64,000 nt of DNA from Amycolatopsis sp. cg9 (GCF_041346945.1 NZ_CP166850.1:8540501-8604500), one strand, 5' to 3'; counted from the stretch's first letter, positions 52,488 to 61,403 are shown. The notes: generated from the sequence alone by a model not told the origin. Made by a program: numbers and translations.

Positions 52488-53635
52488 CCACCGCCCCGCT
52501 CGCGGAGCTGGTCGGGCGCGTGACCAAGGTCGCCGAGGAGCACGTCCGCCGGACCGACGACGAAGCGACGTTCCCGGTCGAAGCGCTCGAAGAGCTGCGC
52601 GCCACCGGCCTGCTCGGGCTGCAGGTGCCCGTCGAGGACGGCGGGCTCGGCGGCTCGCTGGCCGACGTGCTCGAGACCAGCACCGAACTCGGCCGGGTGG
52701 ACATGTCCCTGGCGATGATCTTCGCGATGCACTGCCAGCAGGTCGCCGCCGTGCTCGCGCACGCCGGCGGAAAGCTGCGCGCCGAACTGGTGCCCGAGAT
52801 CGCCGCGGGCCGGCTCTACCTCGGCTCGGTGACCACCGAAGCGGGCAAGGGCGGGCACCTGCTGACCGCCGAGTCCGCCGCGGCCTGGCGCGACGGGGAG
52901 CTGCTCGTCGACCGCTTCGCCCCGATCGTCACCGGGGGCAGGCAGGCCGACGGGTTCCTGATCACGATGCGCTCCCCGGATTCCGAGGCGGACAACCAGG
53001 TTTCCCTGGTCTACGCCTCCCGCGCGCAGGTCGAGATCGAGCCGGCCGGCGGCTGGAACCCGCTGGGCATGCGGGCCAGCGACAGCGGAGCCCTGAAGCT
53101 GCGCGCCCGGCTGCCCGCGCACCAGGTCGTCGGGCGGCACGGCGACTTCCACACGATCGTCACGACCGTGTTCGGGCCGATGGCCCACCTCGGCTGGGCG
53201 TCCTGCTGGCTCGGCACGGCGGCCGGGGCGCTGTCGCGGGTGATCGCGTCCCTGCGCGGCAGCCGCGGCAAGACGGACCTGAGCTCGGAACTGCTGATGA
53301 CGCGGCTGTCGCGGGCGCGCCAGCGGCTGGACACCGTGCACGCGCTGATCGAGCACGCCCGCGGAGTGGTCGAGACCACCGCGGATCTCAGCGTGCCGAA
53401 GGTGCAGTTGCTGATCAACGCCGTGAAGATCACCGCGGCCGAGGAGTGCTACCGGGCCGTCGACGAGCTGGTCGACGCGGTCGGGATGCGCCACGGCTAC
53501 CTGCGCGACTCCCCCACGCGGCTGGAGCAGTCGCTGCGGGACCTGCGTTCGGCGGTGCTGAACTACAGCAACGACCGGCTGCACCTCGCCGACGGCCGGC
53601 TCACCCTGCTCGACCAGGAGGTGCGTTTTGCCTGA
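52484..53635 (+). CDS. Acyl-CoA-dehydrogenase-like flavoprotein 1
   Basis: 383 residues, ACAD fold: GLLGLQVPVEDGGLGGSLADV, a shortened flavin-binding middle domain (GSVTTEAGKGG), and C-terminal helices with RDLRSAVLNYSNDRL. Where acyl-CoA dehydrogenases carry the YEGT sequence with the catalytic glutamate, this protein reads NYSND, so a classic alpha-beta dehydrogenation base is missing. It may be an oxygen-using ACAD-like monooxygenase, or use another base. ATG overlaps the carrier-protein stop; substrate probably carrier-bound. Confidence 0.83.
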   Translation: MTTAPLAELVGRVTKVAEEHVRRTDDEATFPVEALEELRATGLLGLQVPVEDGGLGGSLADVLETSTELGRVDMSLAMIFAMHCQQVAAVLAHAGGKLRAELVPEIAAGRLYLGSVTTEAGKGGHLLTAESAAAWRDGELLVDRFAPIVTGGRQADGFLITMRSPDSEADNQVSLVYASRAQVEIEPAGGWNPLGMRASDSGALKLRARLPAHQVVGRHGDFHTIVTTVFGPMAHLGWASCWLGTAAGALSRVIASLRGSRGKTDLSSELLMTRLSRARQRLDTVHALIEHARGVVETTADLSVPKVQLLINAVKITAAEECYRAVDELVDAVGMRHGYLRDSPTRLEQSLRDLRSAVLNYSNDRLHLADGRLTLLDQEVRFA

Positions 53636-54722
53636 CACAGCCCTCCTGGACGGCGGCGTGCTGTCCACTGTGGATTCGGCGGCCGGCGGCGCCCGGGTGT
53701 GGCAGCGGCTCGGTTCGGCCGGCGTGCTGCGTGACCAGTACCGGCAGCGCACGCCGACCGGCCTGGTCGCCGACCCCGCGCGGCTCGCCGCCACCCTGCG
53801 CGAGGTCGACGCCCGCGGCGACAACGGGATCACGTTGAGCGTGCTGGTGCAGTCGGCGAGCGCCCTGCCGATCCTGGCCGCCGGCACCGGACCCGAGTTC
53901 GACCGCGTCGCCGACGGCGACTGCGAGGTCGCGCTGGCCGCCACGGACGCCGCGGCGGCCGGCTCCGACCTCACCGGGCTCGGCACGGAGGTCGCGATCG
54001 ACGGCGACACCGTCCGGCTGGACGGCGGGAAGCGGTGGGTGACCACGGCGACCCGGGCGGCGTACTTCCTGGTGCTGGCCCGTCACCGGCCCGGACGGCA
54101 CTTCACCGCCTTCACCTGGGTCCTGGTCCCGGCGGACGCGGCGGGCGTCCGGGTCACCCCCGCGACGACCACGCTGCTCGCGGGCGCGGGCATCGGCCAC
54201 GTCGAGTTCTCCGGCGTCCGGCTGCCCGCGTCCGCGGTGCTGGGCCGCCAGGGGCGCGGCCTGGCCCTGTTCGCCCGGCACATGGGCACCGAACGGCTCG
54301 CCGGTGCCCAGTGGGCCGCCGCGCTCACCAGCCGGGTGCTCGCGGAGACGCGGGAGGCGCTGGCGCGGCGGCGGATCGACGGCCGCGCGCTGTGGGACCA
54401 CGATGCGGTCCGCCAGGAGTTCGCGGCCTGCCTGGTGCGGGTGCGCGAGCTGCGCGCGCTGCACGAGGCGCTGGGCGAACGGGTGGTGACCGACCACGAC
54501 CCGACGAGCGCGGCGGTGCTGAAGGCCGCGATCGGGCTGACCGCGGACGAGGTGCTGTCCCGCTGCGCCCGCTGGCGCGGCGCCGACGGCTTCGCCGACG
54601 ACGGCGTCCAGCTGGTCCGCGCCGAGGCCGCGGTGTTCGGCATCGGCGGCGGGGTGACCGAGCTGATGCTCGGCGCCATCGCCGACGGCGCCGAGCCCCT
54701 GCTCGCGGAGCTGCGCTCATGA
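53628..54722 (+). CDS. Acyl-CoA-dehydrogenase-like flavoprotein 2
   Basis: 364 residues, divergent ACAD fold. Recognisable parts are VALAATDAAAAGSDLTGLG, DGGKRWVTTATRAAYFLVLAR, GHVEFSGVRLPASAVLGRQGRGLALF and a C-terminal GIGGGVTELMLGA in place of YEGT. With the preceding ACAD-like protein it may form a heteromer, as paired ACADs often do. TTG start at 53628 with AGGAGG six bases upstream, overlapping the previous gene by 8 bp. Rare start codon may lower its expression relative to its partner. Confidence 0.78.
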   Translation: MPDTALLDGGVLSTVDSAAGGARVWQRLGSAGVLRDQYRQRTPTGLVADPARLAATLREVDARGDNGITLSVLVQSASALPILAAGTGPEFDRVADGDCEVALAATDAAAAGSDLTGLGTEVAIDGDTVRLDGGKRWVTTATRAAYFLVLARHRPGRHFTAFTWVLVPADAAGVRVTPATTTLLAGAGIGHVEFSGVRLPASAVLGRQGRGLALFARHMGTERLAGAQWAAALTSRVLAETREALARRRIDGRALWDHDAVRQEFAACLVRVRELRALHEALGERVVTDHDPTSAAVLKAAIGLTADEVLSRCARWRGADGFADDGVQLVRAEAAVFGIGGGVTELMLGAIADGAEPLLAELRS

Positions 54723-55504
54723 CCCCCGCCGATCCGGCACTTTCACGTGAAAGTGCGGCCCGGCCCAGTCCCGCACTTTCACGTGAAAGTGCGGGCCTCG
54801 GAGCGGAGCTTTCACGTGAAAGTGCGGGTCTCGGGGTCGCGGTCTCCCGGGCGAACGCCGCGCTGCCGGAAGTGGCGGCCGACGGCGCCGAGGTCGCGCC
54901 CGGGGTCTGGGTCGCCTCGGCCGACCGCGCCGACCTCGGCGAATCGCCGGCGCACCCGGGTGATCTCGCCGAGGCCGGCACCCGGCCGGCCTGGCACCGG
55001 GCGGAGTTCCTCGCCGGGCGGCAGCTGCTGCGGCGGCTGCTCCGGGGGGTGCGGCCCGCGCTGGCCGCGCTGCCCGTCCGCGCCGACCCGGCCGGCAAGC
55101 CCCGGCTGGCCGGTGCGCCGAACCTCGCGCTGCCCGGGATCACGATCTCCCACGACGGGGACCGGGTCGCGGCGGCCGTCTGCGCCCACGGGGACGTCGG
55201 CGTCGACGTCCAGCTGCCCCCGGACCGGCTGAGCGACTCGGCCGTGCGCCGGTGCCTGGGTGCGCACGCACCGGCGGTGACCGCCCTGCCGCGGGCCCGG
55301 CGGGCGCGGGAGTTCGCCTGGGTGTGGACCGTGCAGGAAGCGTGCGTCAAGGCCGCCGGCACCGGGATGGGCGGGCGGCCCTGGTCGATCGACGTCCCGC
55401 CCGGCGCGCTGTCCGGGCGCTGGGGCGGCTTCACCTGGCTCAGCCTGCGCACCCGGTCGGCGGTGCCGCTGAGCTGCGCCTTCCACCCCGCACCCCACCG
55501 GTGA
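54719..55504 (+). CDS. Sfp-type 4'-phosphopantetheinyl transferase with repetitive N-terminus
   Basis: 261 residues. Motifs of the superfamily are present: ISHDGD (Ser144, His145), GVDVQ with Asp163, and WVWTVQEACVKAAG with Trp203, Glu207 and Lys211. It transfers phosphopantetheine from CoA to carrier proteins, presumably the three encoded here and perhaps the giant NRPS. The first ~50 residues are odd: three ALSRESA-like repeats are encoded by a DNA palindrome repeated three times (54737-54822). ATG overlaps the previous stop; a real start beyond the repeats cannot be excluded but has no good codon. Confidence 0.85.
   Translation: MTPADPALSRESAARPSPALSRESAGLGAELSRESAGLGVAVSRANAALPEVAADGAEVAPGVWVASADRADLGESPAHPGDLAEAGTRPAWHRAEFLAGRQLLRRLLRGVRPALAALPVRADPAGKPRLAGAPNLALPGITISHDGDRVAAAVCAHGDVGVDVQLPPDRLSDSAVRRCLGAHAPAVTALPRARRAREFAWVWTVQEACVKAAGTGMGGRPWSIDVPPGALSGRWGGFTWLSLRTRSAVPLSCAFHPAPHR
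54737..54822. repeat. Three CTTTCACGTGAAAG palindromes in the PPTase start
   Basis: Perfect 20-bp palindrome GCACTTTCACGTGAAAGTGC at 54737-54756 and again at 54773-54792; a third copy has the 14-bp core CTTTCACGTGAAAG at 54809-54822. Centres are 36 and 33 bp apart, both multiples of three, so the reading frame is kept and the repeats translate as ALSRESA. Perfect dyads of this length could form hairpins in mRNA or bind a dimeric protein. Confidence 0.9.
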
Positions 55505-55528
55505 CCCACCACGACAACGGAGGCCGAC

Positions 55529-56473
55529 GTGCACCTCATCAACGCCCCGGACGTAGTCCCGGAACTCAGTTGCTACACCACCAACCTGGTGGCCTACCTC
55601 GAAACCGACGACCCCGGCGTCAAGACCCGCCTGGCGCACGCCGTCCGCTTGGCGGTCCGGCGCGACGGCGGGCCCGGGGAGCTGGCCTTCTCCCAGCACA
55701 CCCGCGTCGACGACGGCGCCGCGCGTGACCCGCTCGCCTACCGCGGCGCCGCGGACTGGGCGCAGGCCGCCGAAGACCTCGACGCCGAGCTCGCGCGTTC
55801 GGGGCGGGTGCTGGCCGTCGCCGACACCTTCCACCTGCCGTGGTCGCCCGCACACGAAATCGCGCACTCGCCGCACTGGCTGCTGCTGCTCGGCCGGCGC
55901 GACGGGCGGTGGCTGGTGGGCGACCACTTCTGCGCGCTGACCCCGCTCGGCGGGCAGGAACCCTTCCTCGGCTGGCTGGACGACGCCGCGCTGGAGCGCG
56001 CGCTGGCCCCGCACGCCCCGTGGCCGGCGGAGATCACCAACCGCGACCGCCTCGCACTGGGCGCCGCCGTGGAGCCGGTGCACGCGGACCTGTTCCGCTG
56101 GCTCGCGCGCACCACCGGCGACGTCGCCCCGGCCGAACCGGACGCCTGGACGTGCGGCCTGCCCGACGTCCTCGGGCGCATCAGCGGGGTGCTGGCCGAG
56201 GACGAGACCGCCGCGGCCCGTTACGGCGACGACCTGTGGGCGGCGAGCCGGCACTACACCTACCGCCTCGAGGTGCTCGCCGCGAACGGCGAGATCGGCG
56301 CGGAGGACGCCGCCGCGGCCGCGGTGAGCTGGGGCGAGCTGCCCAAGGTCGTCCGGTTCGCCGCGGAGTCCGCCGCGCGGGGCCGCCCCCGGACGGGGTT
56401 GCTGCAGCGGACGTTCGACGACCTGCTGCGCACCAACGAGAAGACGACCACCGGACTGGATCAGGAGGCATGA
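55529..56473 (+). CDS. Second BtrH-like Cys acyltransferase, stand-alone
   Basis: 314 residues. Cys15 in [13 protein letters not shown], the motif [17 protein letters not shown] with His116, and Asp132 in LVGDHF align with the triad of the gene at 48370. Unlike that protein it has no carrier domain; residues about 190-310 are helical and unassigned. Two members in one operon suggest two transfer steps or a heterodimer. GTG start at 55529 with GGAGG upstream, 24 bp after the PPTase. Confidence 0.68.
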   Translation: MHLINAPDVVPELSCYTTNLVAYLETDDPGVKTRLAHAVRLAVRRDGGPGELAFSQHTRVDDGAARDPLAYRGAADWAQAAEDLDAELARSGRVLAVADTFHLPWSPAHEIAHSPHWLLLLGRRDGRWLVGDHFCALTPLGGQEPFLGWLDDAALERALAPHAPWPAEITNRDRLALGAAVEPVHADLFRWLARTTGDVAPAEPDAWTCGLPDVLGRISGVLAEDETAAARYGDDLWAASRHYTYRLEVLAANGEIGAEDAAAAAVSWGELPKVVRFAAESAARGRPRTGLLQRTFDDLLRTNEKTTTGLDQEA

Positions 56474-56477
56474 AACG

Positions 56478-57992
56478 ATGGAAACGCTCTACCAGTGGTT
56501 CGCCGCGTCGGCCGAAGAGCACGCCGACGAACCCGCGCTCGAAGTCGGCGCCCGCACCCTGACCTACCGCGGACTGCGGGAGCTCGCCGGGCACGTCGCC
56601 GCCGAGGCCGCCGCCGCGGCGGGGACCGTGCCCGCCCGGATCGGCGTGCTGGCCGAACGCAGCGTGCTGACCTACGCCGGCTACCTGGCCGCGCAACGGC
56701 TCGGCAGCACCGTCGTCCCGCTCAACCCCGCCTTTCCCGAAGAGCGCAACCGGATGATCGCCGAAGCCGCCGGCCTGGACCTGGTCCTCACCGAGGAGAG
56801 CGCCGGCCTCGGCGTCCCGGAGCTGGTCATGACCGAACCCGGGGCCGGCGCCGCGCGCACCCCGCCGGAGCCCCGTACCGGGGACCTGGCCTACATCCTG
56901 TTCACGTCGGGCTCGACCGGGAAGCCGAAGGGCGTCCCGATCCGGCACCGCAACGTCTGTTCCTACCTCGGCCACGTCGTGCCGCGGTACGGCATGGCGC
57001 CGGGCAGCCGCGTGTCCCAGACGTTCGACCTGACCTTCGACCTGTCGGTGTTCGACATGTTCACCGCGTGGAGCGGCGGCGCGACGCTCGTCGTCCCCAG
57101 CCGCGAGGACCTGCTGGCGCCGGTGCGGTTCGTCGCGGAGAAGCGGCTCACCCACTGGTTCGCCGTGCCGTCGATCGTGTCCTACGCCCAGCGGCTGCGC
57201 AGCCTGCGGCCGGGGAGCATGCCCACGCTCCGCTGGAGCCTGTTCTGCGGTGAGCCGCTGACCACGCACCAGGCCGAGGCGTGGCAGCGCGCCGCACCCG
57301 GCGGCGTCGTGGAAAACCTCTACGGGCCAACGGAACTGACCATCAGCTGCGCGGAATTCCGGCTGCCCGCCGATCCGGCGGACTGGCCGGTCACCGCGAA
57401 CGGGACCGTGCCGGTCGGGCGCCCCTACCCCAGCCTCAGCCACGTCGTGCTCGACGACCGCGGCCGCCCCGCGGTGGAGGGCGAACTCTGCGCGCGCGGG
57501 CCCCAGCGGTTCCCCGGCTACCTCGACCCGGCCGCCAACGAAGGCCGCTTCTACCACTTCGGCCCGGGCGACGAGACCGCGCGCCTGCACGGCCCGGACG
57601 ACGAGCTCGACGACACCGCCTGGTACCGCACCGGCGACCGGGTGTCCTGGCAGGACGGTTCGCTCGTCCACTTGGGACGGTCGGACCAGCAGGTGAAGGT
57701 GCAGGGCTACCGGGTGGAGCTCGGCGAGATCGAAGCCGTGCTGCGGGACCAGGAAGCGGTGCGCGACGCGATCGTGCTGGCCCTGCCCGGCAGCGGCGGC
57801 ACCACCGAGCTCGAAGCGGTCTGCACGGGTTCGGGCCTCGACCCCGACCGGCTGCTCACCGCCGCGGCCGCCCGGCTGCCCGGGTACATGGTGCCCCGGC
57901 GGCTCAGCGTGCTGGACGCGCTGCCCCTCAACGTCAACGGCAAGATCGACCGTTCGGCGCTCACCGCGCAAGCGATCGGGCAGCGCGGATGA
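56478..57992 (+). CDS. Stand-alone NRPS-type adenylation enzyme (ligase 2)
   Basis: 504 residues, DltA-like A domain without carrier domain. Core motifs: [11 protein letters not shown] (A3), NLYGPTELT (A5), YRTGDRV (A7), [20 protein letters not shown] (A8) and NVNGKIDR (A10, lysine). An Asp in [10 protein letters not shown] occupies the position that usually binds the alpha-amino group, so an amino acid is the expected substrate; the remaining pocket could not be matched. Loads one of the operon's carriers in trans. ATG at 56478, 4 bp after the BtrH-like stop. Confidence 0.88.
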   Translation: METLYQWFAASAEEHADEPALEVGARTLTYRGLRELAGHVAAEAAAAAGTVPARIGVLAERSVLTYAGYLAAQRLGSTVVPLNPAFPEERNRMIAEAAGLDLVLTEESAGLGVPELVMTEPGAGAARTPPEPRTGDLAYILFTSGSTGKPKGVPIRHRNVCSYLGHVVPRYGMAPGSRVSQTFDLTFDLSVFDMFTAWSGGATLVVPSREDLLAPVRFVAEKRLTHWFAVPSIVSYAQRLRSLRPGSMPTLRWSLFCGEPLTTHQAEAWQRAAPGGVVENLYGPTELTISCAEFRLPADPADWPVTANGTVPVGRPYPSLSHVVLDDRGRPAVEGELCARGPQRFPGYLDPAANEGRFYHFGPGDETARLHGPDDELDDTAWYRTGDRVSWQDGSLVHLGRSDQQVKVQGYRVELGEIEAVLRDQEAVRDAIVLALPGSGGTTELEAVCTGSGLDPDRLLTAAAARLPGYMVPRRLSVLDALPLNVNGKIDRSALTAQAIGQRG

Positions 57993-58012
57993 CCGCCCCG
58001 GAAGGGAACACC

Positions 58013-58543
58013 ATGGGAACCGCAAACGCCACCCCGCCCCCGCTCCGCACGGTGCCGCCGGCCGGCCCGGACCTGGTGCCGACGGAGGGGTTCTGCCAGG
58101 CGATCGCGAAGCTGCCGACCGGTGTCACGGTGCTGACGACCGTCACCGAGGACACCCCGGTCGGCTGCACGGCCAACGCGGTGATGTCGCTCTCGGCCCA
58201 CACCCCGAGCGTCCTGGTGTCGCTGGGCAGCCGCAGCCGCACCCTCGCGGCCATCCTCGACACCGGCTCGTTCGCCGTCAACACGCTGTCCTGGTCCCAG
58301 CGGGAGCTGACCCGCAAGTTCGCGACCGGCAGCCCGGCCGAGCGGTTCGCCGGCGTCCCGTGGCAACCGGAGCGCCGCGTCCCCGTCCTGACCGCCGCGG
58401 GAATGGCGCTGGTCTGCGAGGTGGGCGACACGGCGGACCTGCTCGACCACACCGTGGTCGTGGGCAAGGTGGTCTGGCTGCGCGACACGAACGCGGCCCC
58501 GACGGTGCTGTACGGCCGGGAGCAGTACCCGCTCGGGGCTTGA
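58013..58543 (+). CDS. Flavin reductase-like FMN-binding protein
   Basis: 176 residues. Flavin reductase domain with CQAIAKLPTGVTVLTTVTEDTPVGCTANAVMSLS and DHTVVVGKVVWLRD. Supplies reduced flavin, most likely to the ACAD-like proteins of the operon if these are monooxygenases; no other flavin oxygenase is encoded nearby. Start ATG 58013 is chosen for its GGAAGGG ribosome site; the in-frame ATG at 57989 overlapping the ligase stop is an alternative. Last gene before a strong terminator. Confidence 0.88.
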   Translation: MGTANATPPPLRTVPPAGPDLVPTEGFCQAIAKLPTGVTVLTTVTEDTPVGCTANAVMSLSAHTPSVLVSLGSRSRTLAAILDTGSFAVNTLSWSQRELTRKFATGSPAERFAGVPWQPERRVPVLTAAGMALVCEVGDTADLLDHTVVVGKVVWLRDTNAAPTVLYGREQYPLGA

Positions 58544-58552
58544 GGAAGCCGG

Positions 58553-58591
58553 AAAGCGCCCGGCCCGCCGAACTGGCGGGCCGGGCGCTTT
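58553..58591 (+). terminator. Strong terminator hairpin at the end of the carrier-protein operon
   Basis: Perfect 17-bp inverted repeat with a 5-base loop GAACT. Left arm 58553-58569 begins AAAGCGCC, right arm 58575-58591 ends GGCGCTTT. It starts 9 bp after the flavin-reductase stop. Terminal A/T triplets make it look bidirectional, so it may also stop transcription of the LysR gene. Confidence 0.85.
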
Positions 58592-58764
58592 GCCGCCGCC
58601 CCGACGACACCCGAGTCCTCCGACCGCACCGAAGCGGCGCGGGCGCTGACTCGGCCGCCGGGAAACGGGAGCCGCCCGGCAAAACTCTGCCGCCGGGCGG
58701 TCATCGACGCCATCCGCCACCTGATCGAGCAAGACAGCACGCGCGCCGAATCGGCGCGGCCGCA

Positions 58765-58799
58765 TTGCCGTGCGGGGTTCGCTTTGCCGTGCGGGGTTC
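58765..58799. repeat. Two tandem copies of TTGCCGTGCGGGGTTC
   Basis: Exact 16-bp direct repeats at 58765-58780 and 58784-58799, period 19 bp. The second copy overlaps the last codons and stop of the LysR gene. Possible recent slippage duplication that reset the LysR C-terminus. Confidence 0.8.
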
Positions 58800-59715
58800 A
58801 GAGTGCGGAGCGGCGGACCGGGCCCGCGTCCGCTACCTGCTCGGCGGTTGCGCGGGCCGCCGCGTCGAGCAGGACCGAAAACCGTGGGTCGGCGCGGATC
58901 TCGCGGTGCCAGGCGACCTGGGTGAAGACCTGGAACGGTGCGGTCCACGGCACCTCGACCAGCCGGCCGTCGGCCAGCTCGGTCTCGACGCTGAGGCGGG
59001 GCAGCAGCGAAATGCCCAGTCCCGCGGTCAGGGCGTGCTTCACCGCGTCGATCGAGCCGAACGTGAGTGCCCGGACGCGGGTGTCGGCGGCGTCGCCCAG
59101 CGTGCGCTCGAACAGGCGCTGGTAGCCGCTGCCGCGGTGCGCGCACAGCAGGGGTTGCCGCGCCAGGCGCGCGGTCGGCACCGGCTCCGGGCCGACCGGC
59201 CCGTCCTGACCGGCGACCACCACGAGCGGCTCGGGGCACAGCAACGTCGAATCGGCCTTCGACGAAGAGTCGCAGACGTCGATGAAGAAGGCACAGTCCA
59301 CATCGGAATCCCCGATCCGGCTCCACGGATCCTCTTCCAGTGGCCGGATTTCCAGTGCGAGCTCGGGGTGGCGGCGGTACAGGTACTCGACGATCGGCAC
59401 CAGGCGGTAGGACGTGAGGCCACTGTCGGCCCCGACGGTCAGCGCGTCGCCGACGGCGGTGCCTTCGAGCACGGTCTCTTCCGCCATGCGGCTCAGCTTC
59501 ACGATCTTGTGCGCGTAGCGCCGGAACCGCTGGCCCGCCGCGGTGAGGCGGATGAGCGCGCCGGTGCGGAGGAACAGGTCGCAGGCGAGGTCGCGCTCCA
59601 GTTTCTTGATCCGGGCGGTGACCGTCGGCTGGGCGACGCTCAAATCACTGGCCGCCTTGGTGAAACTCGACTTCTCGGCCACGCTGAGGAAAGTGTTCAG
59701 TGATGCGGTGTCCAC
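58798..59715 (-). CDS. LysR-family transcriptional regulator
   Basis: 305 residues. N-terminal winged helix LNTFLSVAEKSSFTKAASDLSVAQPTVTARIKKLE is typical; the effector-binding domain follows, with GSIDAVKHALTAGLGISLLPR near the end. GTG start at 59713-59715 gives the standard family N-terminus although no strong ribosome site is visible; GTG codons at 59727 and 59730 are alternatives. Sits after the carrier-protein operon in convergent orientation and is the only regulator in this locus, so it may control it. Confidence 0.88.
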   Translation of the reverse strand: MDTASLNTFLSVAEKSSFTKAASDLSVAQPTVTARIKKLERDLACDLFLRTGALIRLTAAGQRFRRYAHKIVKLSRMAEETVLEGTAVGDALTVGADSGLTSYRLVPIVEYLYRRHPELALEIRPLEEDPWSRIGDSDVDCAFFIDVCDSSSKADSTLLCPEPLVVVAGQDGPVGPEPVPTARLARQPLLCAHRGSGYQRLFERTLGDAADTRVRALTFGSIDAVKHALTAGLGISLLPRLSVETELADGRLVEVPWTAPFQVFTQVAWHREIRADPRFSVLLDAAARATAEQVADAGPVRRSAL

Positions 59716-60234
59716 GGCTCGGTTCACCACCGGTCGGGGCAAGGGGCACCGGGGGCGGGCCCCGTACCCGGGCGTGTGTTCCTTTCGCTGGACGGGCTCG
59801 ATTTTCGCGGCACGGCGGTGTGGACGCCGAGATCCCGGTTGCGGCTCGCGGTTCTCCGGCCGGCCGCAGCGGCCGCTTCCCGGTGGTGGAGCAACTCGGT
59901 CCCGGACACGAAACCTCCCAGCGGCCGGCCACGCAACGCCGGCACGGCACCCTTCACGACCACGGTCCCCCCAGTGGTGCCCACGGCGCTTCCTCGGCCG
60001 CGGAAAACCTTTTCTCCTGCGCCCGGCGGATACCACCCGGCTCCGACGGACAAACTGCTCCCATCAGGCGGGCACCCGAGGCCGGCGCTTTCACCCGCCG
60101 TGGCCGGTACGGCAACGTCCTTCACTCCAAGAGACCAGCATCGCCCCGTCATCCCCTTCACCCTCTCCGCGGGATGAGCACACTTTTCGAATTTCCGGGA
60201 TCCGCTCCCGCGTTTCCTTCCCACGACGGGAGGA
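59716..60234. other. Intergenic region between LysR and AzlD genes
   Basis: About 520 bp with no open frame that has coding character in either strand. It contains the LysR promoter on the minus strand and the 3' side of azlD. No clear hairpin terminator or operator was recognised by eye. Confidence 0.4.
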
Positions 60235-60555
60235 TCACCCGAACACCAGGCGCAGCACGGCGCTCACGACGGCGGCACCGATCATCGCGGTCAGGATGGA
60301 CCGCTTGCCGGCCAGCAACGCGACCCCGGCGCCGACGCCCGCCAGCGCGGTCAGCGTCCGCACCGAGGACACCTCGCCCGAGGCGGGCCACAGCAAGGTG
60401 ACCACCAGTCCCGCGATGAGCGCCGGAGTCGCGCAGGTCAGCGCGTTGCGCAGCCAGGTGGGCAGTTCCCGCCCGCCGGCCGCCAGCGGCACGACCACCC
60501 GCAACGTGAGCGCGGTGGCGCCGAGCGCCAGCACGATCAGCCACTGGTACGTCAT
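60235..60555 (-). CDS. azlD: AzlD-family branched-chain amino-acid export subunit
   Basis: 106 residues with about four hydrophobic helices; the family segment RELPTWLRNALTCATPALIAGLVV is clear. Small partner of AzlC in export of branched-chain amino acids or analogues. ATG overlaps the azlC stop by 4 bp. Since the NRPS in this window appears to use Val/Ile-like residues, a link to substrate homeostasis is tempting but unproven. Confidence 0.88.
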   Translation of the reverse strand: MTYQWLIVLALGATALTLRVVVPLAAGGRELPTWLRNALTCATPALIAGLVVTLLWPASGEVSSVRTLTALAGVGAGVALLAGKRSILTAMIGAAVVSAVLRLVFG

Positions 60556-61235
60556 CGCCGCACCCCCAGCGCCGCACCGGCCGCGGCGCCCGCGGCGCCG
60601 GCGACCAGCACCGGGACGCCCGGGGGCGCCCAGGCGACCAGCGCGCCCGCCGCGACCACGCCGAGGACCGCCAGGCCCCACGCGCGCGCGGTCTTGAGGT
60701 GCGCGCGCAGCAGGCCGAGGAAGAACACCGGGTAGGCGGCGTCCAGGCCGAGCCGGCCCGGGTCGCCGATGGCGTCCCCCAGGACAGCACCCAGCGCGGT
60801 CCCCATGGTCCAGCCGCACAGGCACAGCGCCCCGGCGATCCGCAGGGTCTTCAGGTCGTAGTGCCCGTCGCCGCGGTGGGCGATCGCCCAGGACCCGTCG
60901 GTGATCAGCAGCGCCGTGCCCGCCCGCGACCAGGCGGACCCGGTCAGCGCGGGCGCGATCGTGGTGCCCATCAGCAGGTAGCGCGCGTTGAGCGCGGCCG
61001 CGGCGCCGACGACGGCCCAGACCGAGCCGTGCTGCGCGATGACGGCGACGGCGCCGTACTGGGCGCTGCCGGAGAACACCAGCAGCGACATGGCCACCGG
61101 GGCCAGCACACCCATCCCGACCGAGGCCGCGAGCGCGCCGAACGCCATGCCGTCCGCCAGGTCGGCCGCGGCCACCGGCAGCACCGGGCGCACGACCCCG
61201 GCCGGTGAACGGTGTTCGGCGGCGGTTTCGGTCAC
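60552..61235 (-). CDS. azlC: AzlC-family branched-chain amino-acid exporter
   Basis: 227 residues. LADGMAFGALAASVGMGVLAPVAMSLLVFSGSAQYGAVAVIAQ and LNARYLLMGTTIAP are hallmark AzlC sequences; TDGSWAIA and later helices complete the membrane domain. The GTG at 61233-61235 is preferred because GAGGAGG lies eight bases upstream; a GTG at 61244 would place the ribosome site inside the gene. Divergent from the CGNR regulator with repeated GTTGGTAA-like sites between. Confidence 0.88.
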   Translation of the reverse strand: MTETAAEHRSPAGVVRPVLPVAAADLADGMAFGALAASVGMGVLAPVAMSLLVFSGSAQYGAVAVIAQHGSVWAVVGAAAALNARYLLMGTTIAPALTGSAWSRAGTALLITDGSWAIAHRGDGHYDLKTLRIAGALCLCGWTMGTALGAVLGDAIGDPGRLGLDAAYPVFFLGLLRAHLKTARAWGLAVLGVVAAGALVAWAPPGVPVLVAGAAGAAAGAALGVRR

Positions 61236-61268
61236 GATGTCCACCTCCTCGGTCTCGACCCGACTGAC

Positions 61269-61393
61269 GTTACCAACGAATCCGAGTGTTAGTAACCCGA
61301 CTGGGTGGCGCTACCCGGCAATAACTTCCCTAAACCCCCGAAACGTCCGGTCTTGCTCCATTCGTGGTAACCAGCAGACGAACTTGTTGGTAA
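61269..61393. promoter_or_regulatory. Repeated GTTGGTAA-type sites between azlC and CGNR gene
   Basis: GTTACCAACGAA at 61269-61280, TTCGTGGTAAC at 61361-61371 (near reverse complement) and GTTGGTAA at 61386-61393. The first is beside azlC and the last is 10 bp before the CGNR start. The pattern fits a regulator that controls both genes, most simply the CGNR protein. Confidence 0.5.
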
Positions 61394-61403
61394 TCTGCTG
61401 GGT

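Noticed and set aside
58680..58740. Possible coding remnant reading VIDAIRHLIEQDS downstream of the terminator
   Set aside because: Too short and without a start or domain context to call a pseudogene.
59724..60224. Several open frames of 100-170 codons on both strands upstream of LysR
   Set aside because: Mutually overlapping, without ribosome sites or family patterns; typical random frames of high-GC DNA.
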